64,000 bases of DNA from Sodalis praecaptivus (lineage in GTDB: Bacteria; Pseudomonadota; Gammaproteobacteria; Enterobacterales; Enterobacteriaceae). A program made the position numbers and the translations under genes. Every line of letters begins with the position of its first letter. Position 1 is the first letter of the stretch. Positions 55,959 to 64,000 of the stretch are shown here, piece by piece. The DNA lies in contig NZ_CP006569.1 of NCBI RefSeq assembly GCF_000517425.1, positions 1,550,001 through 1,614,000 of the forward strand. The letters run 5' to 3'. The notes beneath the pieces are model-generated. The model saw only the letters and a list, made by a program, of their open reading frames with translations, was not told the DNA's origin and did no database searches.

Positions 55959-57644
55959 ATGAAAACACGTCTGATTCTGGACAGTGCATTGGGCCAGGCC
56001 CGCAGCCATATATTGCGGACAGTATTGGCTGATGCGGCGGGGAAAAGCGGGCTGCAGCTGGTCAACGACGACCCGGACGCCGAACTGTGGGTACTGGTGG
56101 GCGCAGAGGCCGGCGATGCGACGCTGAGCGGCAAGATGGCTTTTCAGGGAACGGTAGTGGACGCCGCCAACGACCCTGACGCCTTTTTGCAGCGCGCCCG
56201 CGCGCAGGCCGCGCCGTATCGGGCATCGGCCGCAGCACCTTCCTCCTCCGTCGCGGCGGCGTCGTCCGGTCCGAAGCGGGTTGTGGCGGTGACGGCTTGT
56301 CCCACCGGCGTTGCGCATACCTTCATGGCGGCCGAGGCTATTGAAGCCGAGGCGAAAAAACGCGGCTGGTGGGTAAAGGTCGAAACCCGCGGGTCGGTCG
56401 GCGCCGGCAATGCCATCACGCCAGAGGAGGTACAGGAGGCGGATCTGGTGATTGTGGCGGCGGATATTGAAGTGGATCTCGCTAAATTCGCCGGCAAACC
56501 CATGTACCGGACCAGTACCGGGCTGGCGCTGAAAAAAACCGCCCAAACGCTGGATAATGCAGTGGCGCAAGCCCAGGTCTTCCAGCCTGCCGGACAGGGG
56601 GCGGCCACCGAGGAGAAAAAGGGATCGCCGGGCGCTTACCGCCATCTGCTCACCGGTGTCTCCTATATGCTGCCGATGGTGGTGGCGGGGGGCCTTTGCA
56701 TCGCGCTGTCGTTCGTGTTCGGCATTCATGCCGCCGACGAGCCGGGCACCCTGGCCGCGGCGCTGATGCAGATTGGCAGCAAATCCGCCCTGGCGCTGAT
56801 GGTGCCGGTACTGGCGGGGTTCATCGCCTTTTCTATCGCCGATCGTCCGGGTCTGACGCCGGGGCTGGTCGGGGGGATGTTGGCGGTCAGCACCGGCGCG
56901 GGTTTTATCGGTGGCATTATCGCCGGTTTCCTGGCGGGCTATGTCGCCAAGCTTATCAGCAATAAACTGCCCCTGCCGCAAAGTATGGCGGCGCTAAAGC
57001 CCATCCTTATCATTCCGCTTATCGCGACCTTGGTGACCGGATTGGTGATGATTTATGTGGTGGGTACGCCGGTCGCCAAAATCCTGACCGCGCTGACGCA
57101 CTGGCTCCAGGTCATGGGAACCGCTAACGCGGTGCTGCTGGGGGCTATTCTCGGTGCGATGATGTGCAGCGACATGGGTGGCCCCATCAACAAAGCCGCC
57201 TACGCTTTTGGCGTCGCGCTGCTCAGCACCCAGACCTATGGCCCGATGGCGGCCATTATGGCCGCGGGTATGGTGCCGCCGTTGGGCATCGCGGTGGCCA
57301 CGCTTATTGGACGCCGTAAGTTCGATGACACCCAGCGTGAAGCCGGCAAAGCCGCGTTTGTGCTTGGCCTGTGTTTTATTTCGGAAGGCGCGATCCCCTT
57401 CGCCGCTCGCGATCCAATGCGCGTTATCCCGCTTAGCATGGTGGCGGGCGCGCTGACCGGCGCCTTGTCGATGATGTTTGGCGCTACGCTGATGGCGCCG
57501 CACGGCGGGTTGTTCGTGCTGCTGATCCCGGGCGCTATCTCGCCGGTGACCGGCTATATCATCGCAATTGCCGCCGGTACTCTGTTGCTGGGCGTGCTGT
57601 ACAGTCTGCTGAAACGTCCTGACGTAGTGGGGGCGCCGGCCTGA
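55959..57644 (+). CDS. fruA: PTS fructose transporter subunit IIBC FruA
   Basis: A 561-residue fructose permease/phosphotransferase. A diverged IIB' domain (1-90) is followed by the IIB domain with phospho-Cys (VTACPTGVAHTFMAAEAIE) and the IIC membrane domain (GAYRHLLTGVSYMLPMVVAGGL, SDMGGPINKAAYAFG, EGAIPFAARDP). Start ATG 55959 after GGGAG. It imports fructose as fructose-1-phosphate. Ends the operon. Confidence 0.97.
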   Translation: MKTRLILDSALGQARSHILRTVLADAAGKSGLQLVNDDPDAELWVLVGAEAGDATLSGKMAFQGTVVDAANDPDAFLQRARAQAAPYRASAAAPSSSVAAASSGPKRVVAVTACPTGVAHTFMAAEAIEAEAKKRGWWVKVETRGSVGAGNAITPEEVQEADLVIVAADIEVDLAKFAGKPMYRTSTGLALKKTAQTLDNAVAQAQVFQPAGQGAATEEKKGSPGAYRHLLTGVSYMLPMVVAGGLCIALSFVFGIHAADEPGTLAAALMQIGSKSALALMVPVLAGFIAFSIADRPGLTPGLVGGMLAVSTGAGFIGGIIAGFLAGYVAKLISNKLPLPQSMAALKPILIIPLIATLVTGLVMIYVVGTPVAKILTALTHWLQVMGTANAVLLGAILGAMMCSDMGGPINKAAYAFGVALLSTQTYGPMAAIMAAGMVPPLGIAVATLIGRRKFDDTQREAGKAAFVLGLCFISEGAIPFAARDPMRVIPLSMVAGALTGALSMMFGATLMAPHGGLFVLLIPGAISPVTGYIIAIAAGTLLLGVLYSLLKRPDVVGAPA

Positions 57645-57909
57645 CTTTCGCTATCCCAATACCGGGAGAGCGAAAGCGCGCGGGTGAGGTAAACATGCCT
57701 AGCGGGCCTTTGCCGATGCTCTCATGCCGGCATTAAGAGGCGTGTGGGCGCAAACGTCCTGACGCGCCGGGCGAAGGGGGATTGACCCGTTCGCCCGCCG
57801 GTGCATCATCGCCCGCGAGGGCAGTGACGCTTAAAACGTCCTAACCGCGTGGCGCGATGGGACGCATTACGGCCCGCAAGGTTATCCTGCGGGCCGTTGT
57901 CGTTGGCGC
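57645..57909. other. Gap between fruA and nfo
   Basis: 265 bp between converging genes. An inverted repeat CGGGCGAA (57768-57775)/TTCGCCCG (57790-57797) and a hairpin GGCCCGCA (57871-57878)/TGCGGGCC (57888-57895) may end transcription from either side, but neither has a T-run. The string acgtcct recurs with similar flanks near the fruA end, 57753 and 57835. Confidence 0.5.
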
Positions 57910-58794
57910 TTAGCTTTCGGCCGGCGTTGCGGCGGTGTTGTCGCCGGCGGCCAATGCGTTCAGCCAGGCGATTTCCTGCGGCCAGATATCCGGATTCACC
58001 GTTTCCAGAATCATCGGAATGCCGTCAAAGCGTTTATCGGCCATGATCCAAGCAAAGGCGGTTTTTCCTATTTTGCCCAGGGCGAGGCTGTGGTGGCGAT
58101 CGACCCGGCTACCGCAGTCGGTTTTGGCATCGTTAAGATGCATCCCGCGCAGATAGTGGAAGCCAACGATATCGGCGAACGCCTTAAAGGTGTCGGCGCA
58201 GGCCGAGGCCGTGCGCAGATCATAACCGGCGGCAAAGGCGTGGCAGGTATCGATGCAGACGCCGACACGGTTTTTATCGTCAACGCGATCGATAATCGCC
58301 GCCAGTTGCTCAAAACGAAAACCCAGGTTGCTGCCCTGGCCGGCGGTGTTTTCGATAACAGCGGTAACGCCTTGGGTTTTCTCCAGCGCCAGATTAATAG
58401 AATCGGCGATGCGCGCGAGGCATTCATCTTCCGCGATCTGCTGTAAATGGCTGCCGGGATGAAAATTAAGCAGGCTGAGCCCCAATTGCTCGCAGCGCTG
58501 CATTTCATCGATGAAGGCTTCGCGCGATTTCTCGAGCCCATCGCGCGTAGGATGGCCGAGATTAATCAGGTAGCTGTCATGGGGAAGGATTTGGCGGGAA
58601 GCATAGCCATAGCGCTCGCAGGCGGCGCGGAAATTATCGATAGTCTCGGTGGTCAGCGCCGCCGCTTTCCATTGCCGCTGGTTTTTGGTGAAAAGTGCGA
58701 ACGCTGTCGCCTTAAGGTCGTGGGCGCGCGCCACCGCCCGATCGACGCCTCCCGCTACGCTAACGTGCGCGCCGATAAACTTGTTTTCGCTCAT
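57910..58794 (-). CDS. nfo: Deoxyribonuclease IV (endonuclease IV) Nfo
   Basis: A 294-residue AP endonuclease of the TIM-barrel type. Metal-binding residues lie in [46 protein letters not shown] and HHSLALG. It cleaves abasic sites and oxidative lesions. The C-terminus is about 10 residues longer than in E. coli (285). It is divergent from yeiE by 89 bp. Confidence 0.97.
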   Translation of the reverse strand: MSENKFIGAHVSVAGGVDRAVARAHDLKATAFALFTKNQRQWKAAALTTETIDNFRAACERYGYASRQILPHDSYLINLGHPTRDGLEKSREAFIDEMQRCEQLGLSLLNFHPGSHLQQIAEDECLARIADSINLALEKTQGVTAVIENTAGQGSNLGFRFEQLAAIIDRVDDKNRVGVCIDTCHAFAAGYDLRTASACADTFKAFADIVGFHYLRGMHLNDAKTDCGSRVDRHHSLALGKIGKTAFAWIMADKRFDGIPMILETVNPDIWPQEIAWLNALAAGDNTAATPAES

Positions 58795-58883
58795 CCTGGC
58801 TAGGCTCCCGGTTAAAGTGATGAAGAGAAGAAAAGAAATGATTATAGTTGGTTATCTCGTTGAAATGTTGGATTACTAAAGCT

Positions 58884-59771
58884 ATGGCCATTACCCTGCG
58901 CCAGCTGGAAGTCTTTGCCGAAGTGCTGAAAAGCGGTTCGACCACCCAGGCCTCACAGATATTATCGTTGTCGCAGTCGGCGGTCAGCGCGGCGCTGACC
59001 GATCTGGAACAGCAGTTAAAAGTAAAATTGTTTGACCGCGTGGGCAAACGGCTGGTGCTCAATGAGCATGGGCGATTGCTCTATCCGCGCGCCGTTGCGC
59101 TGCTGGAGCAGGCGGGAGAGATAGGCACACTGTTCTCCCAGGGCAATGGCGCGTTGCGGCTGTTTGCCAGCAGTACCATCGGTAATTATATTTTGCCGGA
59201 GCTGATTGCCGGTTACCGGCGCGCGGTGCCCGATACGCCGCTGTCGCTGCAGGTGGGCAATAGTCAGGAGGTGATAAACGCCGTGGCGGATTTCCGCGTC
59301 GATCTGGGGCTGATTGAAGGACCAAGCCACCACCCGGATCTGGTGACCCGCCCCTGGCTCAACGACGAACTGGTGATTTTTGCCGCCCCCGACCACCCGC
59401 TGGCGGGGCGCCGGCTGGAATTGCCCGCGCTGGCGGACGCCCCCTGGATTTTGCGCGAGCGGGGCTCTGGCACCCGCGATATCGTTGACCACCTGCTGCT
59501 CTCGCGCTTGCCGCACTTTCATTTAGAAATGGAACTCGGCAATTCCGAGGCCATCAAACATGCGGTACGCCACGGATTGGGTATTAGCTGCCTGTCGCGC
59601 CGAGTGGTGGCAGAGGCGCTGGCGCTCGGCACTCTGGTGACCCTGGCGCCGCCGCTGCCGCCGCTTTATCGCACGCTGTATGTGGTGCATCACCGGCAGA
59701 AACACCTCTCCCACGCCCTGCAGCGGTTTATCGACTATTGTCAGCACGCCGCCGGCGCGGACGCCCGCTAA
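58884..59771 (+). CDS. yeiE: LysR-type regulator YeiE
   Basis: A 295-residue LysR regulator matching E. coli YeiE ([76 protein letters not shown]). ATG 58884 gives the family N-terminus; upstream in-frame codons to 58848 do not. It precedes lysP as in E. coli, where YeiE has been linked to sulfite response and virulence traits in relatives. Targets here are unknown. Confidence 0.94.
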   Translation: MAITLRQLEVFAEVLKSGSTTQASQILSLSQSAVSAALTDLEQQLKVKLFDRVGKRLVLNEHGRLLYPRAVALLEQAGEIGTLFSQGNGALRLFASSTIGNYILPELIAGYRRAVPDTPLSLQVGNSQEVINAVADFRVDLGLIEGPSHHPDLVTRPWLNDELVIFAAPDHPLAGRRLELPALADAPWILRERGSGTRDIVDHLLLSRLPHFHLEMELGNSEAIKHAVRHGLGISCLSRRVVAEALALGTLVTLAPPLPPLYRTLYVVHHRQKHLSHALQRFIDYCQHAAGADAR

Positions 59772-59996
59772 CCGCCTCCTTCCCCAGGGGGTAAAAGGTG
59801 AGCCACGTCTCCTTTATGGCGATAATCAACGGCAACGGCGCGGCGCAGCGGTGTAAAAAACGCCAAATTTGTCATATGGAGCTTATAATTGACCGTGCAT
59901 TATGAAGCTGTCTTATAATTCGACTACTTGAGGGTGCGCGGCGGGAACGATTTGCTACAATCCCGCCTCGATTTTTGCAGAGACCCGTCAAACGCC

Positions 59997-61469
59997 ATGT
60001 TTCACAAAACAACCCCTCCTTTGCCCAGCAGCGGCCTGCGCCGCGAATTAAAAGCGCGCCATTTGACCATGATCGCCATCGGCGGCTCCATCGGCACCGG
60101 CCTCTTTGTTGCCTCCGGCGCAACCATTTCCCAGGCGGGGCCGGGGGGGGCGCTGCTCTCGTATGCGTTGATTGGTCTGATGGTGTATTTCCTGATGACC
60201 AGCCTCGGCGAGCTGGCGGCCTATATGCCGGTGTCCGGCTCGTTTGCCACCTATGGCGCGCGCTATGTGGAAGAGGGCTTCGGCTTCGCCCTCGGCTGGA
60301 ATTATTGGTACAACTGGGCGGTCACCATCGCGGTGGATCTGGTGGCGTCGCAGTTGGTCATGAGCTATTGGTTTCCAACGGTCCCGGGCTGGATTTGGAG
60401 CGCGCTGTTCCTGGGCATCATGTTTCTGCTCAACGTCATTTCGGTGAAAGGATTTGGCGAAGCGGAATACTGGTTTTCGCTGATAAAAGTCGTCACCGTG
60501 GTGGTGTTCATCGCGGTAGGCGTGCTGATGATTTTCGGCATTCTGCGCGGCGGCGAGCAGGCAGGCTGGCACAACTGGACGGTGGGCGACGCGCCTTTTG
60601 CCGGCGGCTTCGCCTCAATGATTGGCGTCGCGATGATTGTCGGCTTCTCCTTTCAGGGTACCGAACTTATTGGTATTGCCGCCGGCGAATCGGCGGATCC
60701 GGCCAAGAATATCCCGCGGGCGGTGCGGCAGGTGTTCTGGCGAATCCTGCTATTTTATGTGCTGGCGATTCTTATTATTAGCCTGATTATTCCCTATACC
60801 AGCCCCGACCTGCTGCGCAATGAGGTGAAAGACATCGCCGTTAGCCCGTTTACGCTGGTATTTCGCAACGCCGGGCTGTTGTCGGCCGCGGCGGTGATGA
60901 ACAGCGTTATCCTGACGGCGGTCCTGTCGGCCGGCAATTCCGGCATGTACGCCTCGACGCGCATGCTCTATACCCTGGCGGTGGAAGGCAAAGCGCCTAA
61001 GATCTTTGCGCGCCTGTCGCAAGGCGGGGTGCCCCGTTACGCGTTGGCCATGACGACCCTGGTCGCGGCGCTGTGCTTTCTCTCTTCTTTATATTCCAAC
61101 CAAAAAGTGTACCTGTGGCTGCTTAACACCTCAGGTATGACGGGATTCATCGCCTGGCTGGGGATCGCGGTCAGCCACTACCGATTCCGACGCGGCTACG
61201 AGAAGCAGGGGCGTAATCTTGCCGCGCTGCCCTATCGGGCTGGACTGTTTCCGCTGGGGCCGGTACTGGCGTTTATTTTGTGCCTGCTGATTACGCTTGG
61301 GCAAAACTATCAGGCGTTTTTGGCACAGACCATTGATTGGAATGGCGTTATCGCGACCTATATCGGTATTCCGCTGTTCCTGCTTATTTGGTTGGGCTAC
61401 CGTTGGCGCCGCGGCAGCCGGCTGGTCCGTTATGAAGACATGGCATTTCCCGATAGCCGAGACAACTAG
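59997..61469 (+). CDS. lysP: Lysine-specific permease LysP
   Basis: A 490-residue APC-family lysine:H+ symporter with 12 helices. N-terminal LRRELKARHLTMIAIGGSIGTGLFVASG is the family signature. The sequence follows E. coli LysP (489) throughout, including GFSFQGTELIGIAAGES. In E. coli LysP also restrains CadC. Start ATG 59997 by homology; a TACAAT at 59955-59960 may be its -10. Confidence 0.95.
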   Translation: MFHKTTPPLPSSGLRRELKARHLTMIAIGGSIGTGLFVASGATISQAGPGGALLSYALIGLMVYFLMTSLGELAAYMPVSGSFATYGARYVEEGFGFALGWNYWYNWAVTIAVDLVASQLVMSYWFPTVPGWIWSALFLGIMFLLNVISVKGFGEAEYWFSLIKVVTVVVFIAVGVLMIFGILRGGEQAGWHNWTVGDAPFAGGFASMIGVAMIVGFSFQGTELIGIAAGESADPAKNIPRAVRQVFWRILLFYVLAILIISLIIPYTSPDLLRNEVKDIAVSPFTLVFRNAGLLSAAAVMNSVILTAVLSAGNSGMYASTRMLYTLAVEGKAPKIFARLSQGGVPRYALAMTTLVAALCFLSSLYSNQKVYLWLLNTSGMTGFIAWLGIAVSHYRFRRGYEKQGRNLAALPYRAGLFPLGPVLAFILCLLITLGQNYQAFLAQTIDWNGVIATYIGIPLFLLIWLGYRWRRGSRLVRYEDMAFPDSRDN

Positions 61470-61564
61470 TGATCGCGCGCCACCGGCACGGTCTGGATGT
61501 GAGCTGCGGCGTGGCTGATCGGCGCCGTGGCGCTACCGCTATCCGGTAAAGGCTTAATATGATT

Positions 61565-61589
61565 GATAAAGCTTATTATTTGCTTTATC
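61565..61589. promoter_or_regulatory. Inverted repeat upstream of the iron-type ABC genes
   Basis: GATAAAGC (61565-61572) and GCTTTATC (61582-61589) are an exact 8-bp inverted repeat with a 9-bp AT spacer, 150 bp before the permease gene and 95 bp after lysP. It could be an operator or hairpin. It is not a good Fur box. Confidence 0.45.
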
Positions 61590-61737
61590 GTTAACGCCTC
61601 ATGACTGCCGCCCTGTCCGGCCCTCGCGCCTTTTCCGGCCGCGAGCCGGCGTGCGTCGCGTCCGACATTTGCCCTGACGCCGCTGATAGCGGACCGCGCC
61701 GGCACGACAGCCCTAAATCAGCCTTTCAGATAGAGCG

Positions 61738-62820
61738 ATGTGTATGACCTCCGAATCGACGCCCGCGGCGCCAAACATTCCGCAAACCGCCACGATGGGG
61801 CAGTATCGGCGTCTTTTGCGCCGGCGCCTGCTGCTGCTGGCGGCGCTGGTAGCGGCAATTATCGCCTGCGTGCTGGTGGATTTCACCTTGGGCCCGTCGG
61901 GGCTGGGGGTGGACGTTTTGTTGAAAACGCTGCTTCATCCGCAGTTGGCGGACGGCGGTACGCGGGTGATCGTCTGGGATATCCGCCTGCCGTATGCGTT
62001 GATGGCGGTGGCGGTGGGCCTGTCACTGGGACTGGCCGGCGCGGAAATGCAGACTATCCTCAATAACCCTCTCGCCAGCCCCTTTACCTTGGGCGTGTCG
62101 TCAGCGGCGGCGTTCGGCGCCGCGCTGGCGATTATCCTGGGCATTGGCCTGCCCGGTTTGCCCGAGACCTGGTTTATTGCCTTAAATGCGTTTGTTTTCG
62201 CCCTGCTGGCGGCGCTGTTGCTGGATGCCGTAACGCGCTGGACTCGGGTGGCGACCTCCGGCGTAGTGCTGTTCGGTATCGCGCTGGTGTTTACCTTTAA
62301 CGCGTTGGTGTCGATGATGCAGTTTATTGCCAGCGAAGATACGTTACAGGGGCTGGTGTTCTGGACCATGGGCAGCCTGGCGCGCGCGTCCTGGCCGAAA
62401 TTGCTGATAATGAGCGCGGCGTTTGCGCTGCTGCTGCCCTGGTCGCTGCACAGCGCCTGGAAGCTGACCGCGCTGCGGTTGGGCGAGGATCGGGCGATAA
62501 GCTTTGGTATCGACGTCAAGCGCTTGCGCCTGGGGACGCTGTTGCGTATCAGCCTCCTGTCGGCGCTGGCGGTGGCGTTCGTCGGGCCTATCGGTTTTAT
62601 CGGACTGGTGGCACCCCATATTGCGCGGCTGATGTTCGGCGAAGATCACCGCTTTTATCTGCCCGCCAGCGCGCTGCTGGGGGCGCTGGTTTTGTCGATG
62701 GCGTCGGTGGCGTCTAAAAATATCGTGCCGGGCACGCTGATTCCCGTCGGTATCGTGACCTCGCTGGTCGGGGTGCCCTTTTTCCTTAGTATCATCTTGC
62801 GCCACCGGGGGAATTTGTGA
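61738..62820 (+). CDS. FecCD-family iron-siderophore ABC permease
   Basis: A 360-residue inner-membrane permease of the BtuC/FecCD family with about ten helices. Characteristic segments are DIRLPYALMAVAVGLSLGLAGAEMQTILNNPLASPFTLGVSSAAAFGAAL and FVGPIGFIGLVAPHIARLMFGEDHR. ATG 61738 or ATG 61744 may start it. It overlaps the ATPase gene by 4 bp (GTGA). The substrate is probably a ferric siderophore or heme, but no binding protein or outer-membrane receptor gene is next to it. It replaces cirA, which follows lysP in E. coli. Confidence 0.9.
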   Translation: MCMTSESTPAAPNIPQTATMGQYRRLLRRRLLLLAALVAAIIACVLVDFTLGPSGLGVDVLLKTLLHPQLADGGTRVIVWDIRLPYALMAVAVGLSLGLAGAEMQTILNNPLASPFTLGVSSAAAFGAALAIILGIGLPGLPETWFIALNAFVFALLAALLLDAVTRWTRVATSGVVLFGIALVFTFNALVSMMQFIASEDTLQGLVFWTMGSLARASWPKLLIMSAAFALLLPWSLHSAWKLTALRLGEDRAISFGIDVKRLRLGTLLRISLLSALAVAFVGPIGFIGLVAPHIARLMFGEDHRFYLPASALLGALVLSMASVASKNIVPGTLIPVGIVTSLVGVPFFLSIILRHRGNL

Positions 62821-63608
62821 CCACGGGACTGCGTATCGCCGGCTTTTGCGCCGGTTATCCGAAACGTCGGGTGATCGACCATCTCGATGTTCCCTGCCTG
62901 CCGCGCGGTCAAATCAGCGTGCTTTTAGGGCCTAACGGCTGCGGTAAATCCACGCTGCTGCGATCGCTGGCCGGTTTGAATCCGGCGCGCGGCCAACTTT
63001 GGCTGGGGGATGAGGATCTGATGCAATTGCCGTTTGCCCGGCGAGCGGAGAAGGTGGTGTATCTGCCGCAGAGTCTGCCCGCCGGCGTCCATTTGCAGGT
63101 GCTGGAATCGGTCATCGTGGCGCAGCGCGCCTCCGGCGGCCGCGCCCACCAGGCTGATGAACACCAGGTCATGGCATTGCTGGCGCGGTTGGGCATCGCG
63201 CATTTGGCGCTCCACTATCTGGACAAGCTTTCCGGCGGCCAGAAGCAATTGGTGGGACTGGCGCAATCGCTGATACGCCAGCCGGCGCTGTTGTTGCTCG
63301 ACGAACCCCTTAGCGCGTTGGATCTTAATTATCAATATCATGTTATGTCGCTCATCGGTAGCGAGACCCGGCGGCGGAATATGGTCACTCTGATGGTGGT
63401 GCATGATATCAATATCGCGCTGCGCCACGGTCACCATGCGCTGATGCTGCGCGATGGCAGCTTGTTGGCGGATGGCGCGCCTGAACGGGTGATTACTCCG
63501 GCAAGCCTTGCCAGCGTGTATGGCGTTAGAGGGCGTATCGAACGTTGTTCGCAAGGGCGGCCGCAGGTGTTGATTGACGGTCTGGTCAATCCGCCGGAGC
63601 CGATGTAG
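62817..63608 (+). CDS. FecE-family iron-siderophore ABC ATPase
   Basis: A 263-residue ATP-binding subunit. Walker A GPNGCGKST, Q-loop LPQSL, signature LSGGQKQL, Walker B LLLLDEP and switch His (VVHDIN) are all intact. GTG 62817 overlaps the permease stop. Together the pair would form a two-subunit importer; the periplasmic binding protein must be encoded elsewhere or have been lost. Confidence 0.92.
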   Translation: MTTGLRIAGFCAGYPKRRVIDHLDVPCLPRGQISVLLGPNGCGKSTLLRSLAGLNPARGQLWLGDEDLMQLPFARRAEKVVYLPQSLPAGVHLQVLESVIVAQRASGGRAHQADEHQVMALLARLGIAHLALHYLDKLSGGQKQLVGLAQSLIRQPALLLLDEPLSALDLNYQYHVMSLIGSETRRRNMVTLMVVHDINIALRHGHHALMLRDGSLLADGAPERVITPASLASVYGVRGRIERCSQGRPQVLIDGLVNPPEPM

Positions 63609-64000
63609 AAGATGAGATGCGGCGCGCCGAACGCGCGGCGCAAAACAGCCTTTTGGCGGCAAAAGAAACTCAGACGCCGCCGTGGAACCGCATCCATTAC
63701 GGTTTTACTCCGCCGTCTTTCCTTTGTAGTCAAGCGATAGGCCGCCAAAGGCCCATTATAACGGCGTGTTGTTTCCTTAAGGCCGGGCGCTAACGCCTAT
63801 CGCGCTGGCGTTAACGCTCCCTCTTCCTCTCGGAGCCTCCCTTTAGGGCAACGCGGCGGCGCTCGCCCCTTTATCAGGCATGCACGGCAGCGCCTTCGCC
63901 ACCGCGAGAAAAACCGTACTCCCCTTTCTTTCACTACCGCCCGGGCGCACTTATAAGCGTAAGCGCTTTGGTGTCGCGAGCCCTTTGCGTTGCACGCCCA
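63609..64000. other. Terminal intergenic stretch
   Basis: About 390 bp to the window end with no supported gene, terminator or promoter. Base composition is ordinary. Confidence 0.5.

Noticed and set aside
61565..61589. Fur box upstream of the iron-type ABC genes
   Set aside because: The inverted repeat GATAAAGC/GCTTTATC fits the Fur consensus poorly, so it is listed only as an inverted repeat.

Overview
The window reads as chromosomal DNA of a GC-rich member of the Enterobacterales. Gene order matches the E. coli rcs-ompC and proL-yej-spr-yeiR-yeiP-fru-yeiE-lysP neighbourhoods, with accessory blocks inserted. I think a Sodalis-like or related Pectobacteriaceae bacterium is the best fit. That is a judgement from gene order and base composition, not a proven identification. 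Nearly every recognisable core gene is full length. I see no insertion sequence, prophage, CRISPR array or obvious pseudogene, so this does not look like a heavily degraded symbiont chromosome.

Layout. Bases 1-3969 hold the Rcs envelope-stress phosphorelay: the end of rcsC facing rcsB and rcsD. Next come an MFS exporter, a DUF4186 protein and an OmpC/OmpF-type porin (to 7601). From 7.6 to 15.8 kb there is a mixed accessory stretch: a GST-like protein, an orphan nitrate/sulfonate-type binding protein beside cbl, a candidate CRP-activated small RNA, two tiny membrane proteins, pagP behind a good PhoP box, ddlA, a LysE-type exporter and a SRAP-family protein with altered active-site positions. 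From 16.0 to 24.3 kb lies a catabolic cluster: two enolase-superfamily dehydratases, two MFS transporters, an SDR dehydrogenase, a DapA/NanA-type aldolase and a GlcG/HbpS-like protein, with a CRP-like site upstream. It looks like a sugar-acid uptake and degradation pathway of unknown substrate.

From 24.4 to 45.4 kb the order proL-yejM-yejL-yejK-rplY-radD-rsuA-bcr-yejG-yejFEBA is conserved, with two insertions. One is an unrecognised 679-residue protein (28142-30181). The other is the Fur-boxed efeUOB iron/heme system (35.6-38.9 kb), preceded by exact-period 101-bp tandem repeats. From 45.5 to 63.6 kb come a TIM-barrel protein resembling 3-dehydroshikimate dehydratase, mepS, lpxT, yeiR, yeiQ, efpL, setB, the Cra-boxed fruBKA operon, nfo, yeiE, lysP, and an iron-type ABC permease plus ATPase without a binding protein.

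The items most worth follow-up are the 679-residue orphan protein (possible secreted or surface factor), the sugar-acid cluster, the CRP/sRNA locus at 11.36-11.51 kb, the SRAP protein lacking two expected active-site residues, and short degenerate tandem repeats in several separate intergenic regions.
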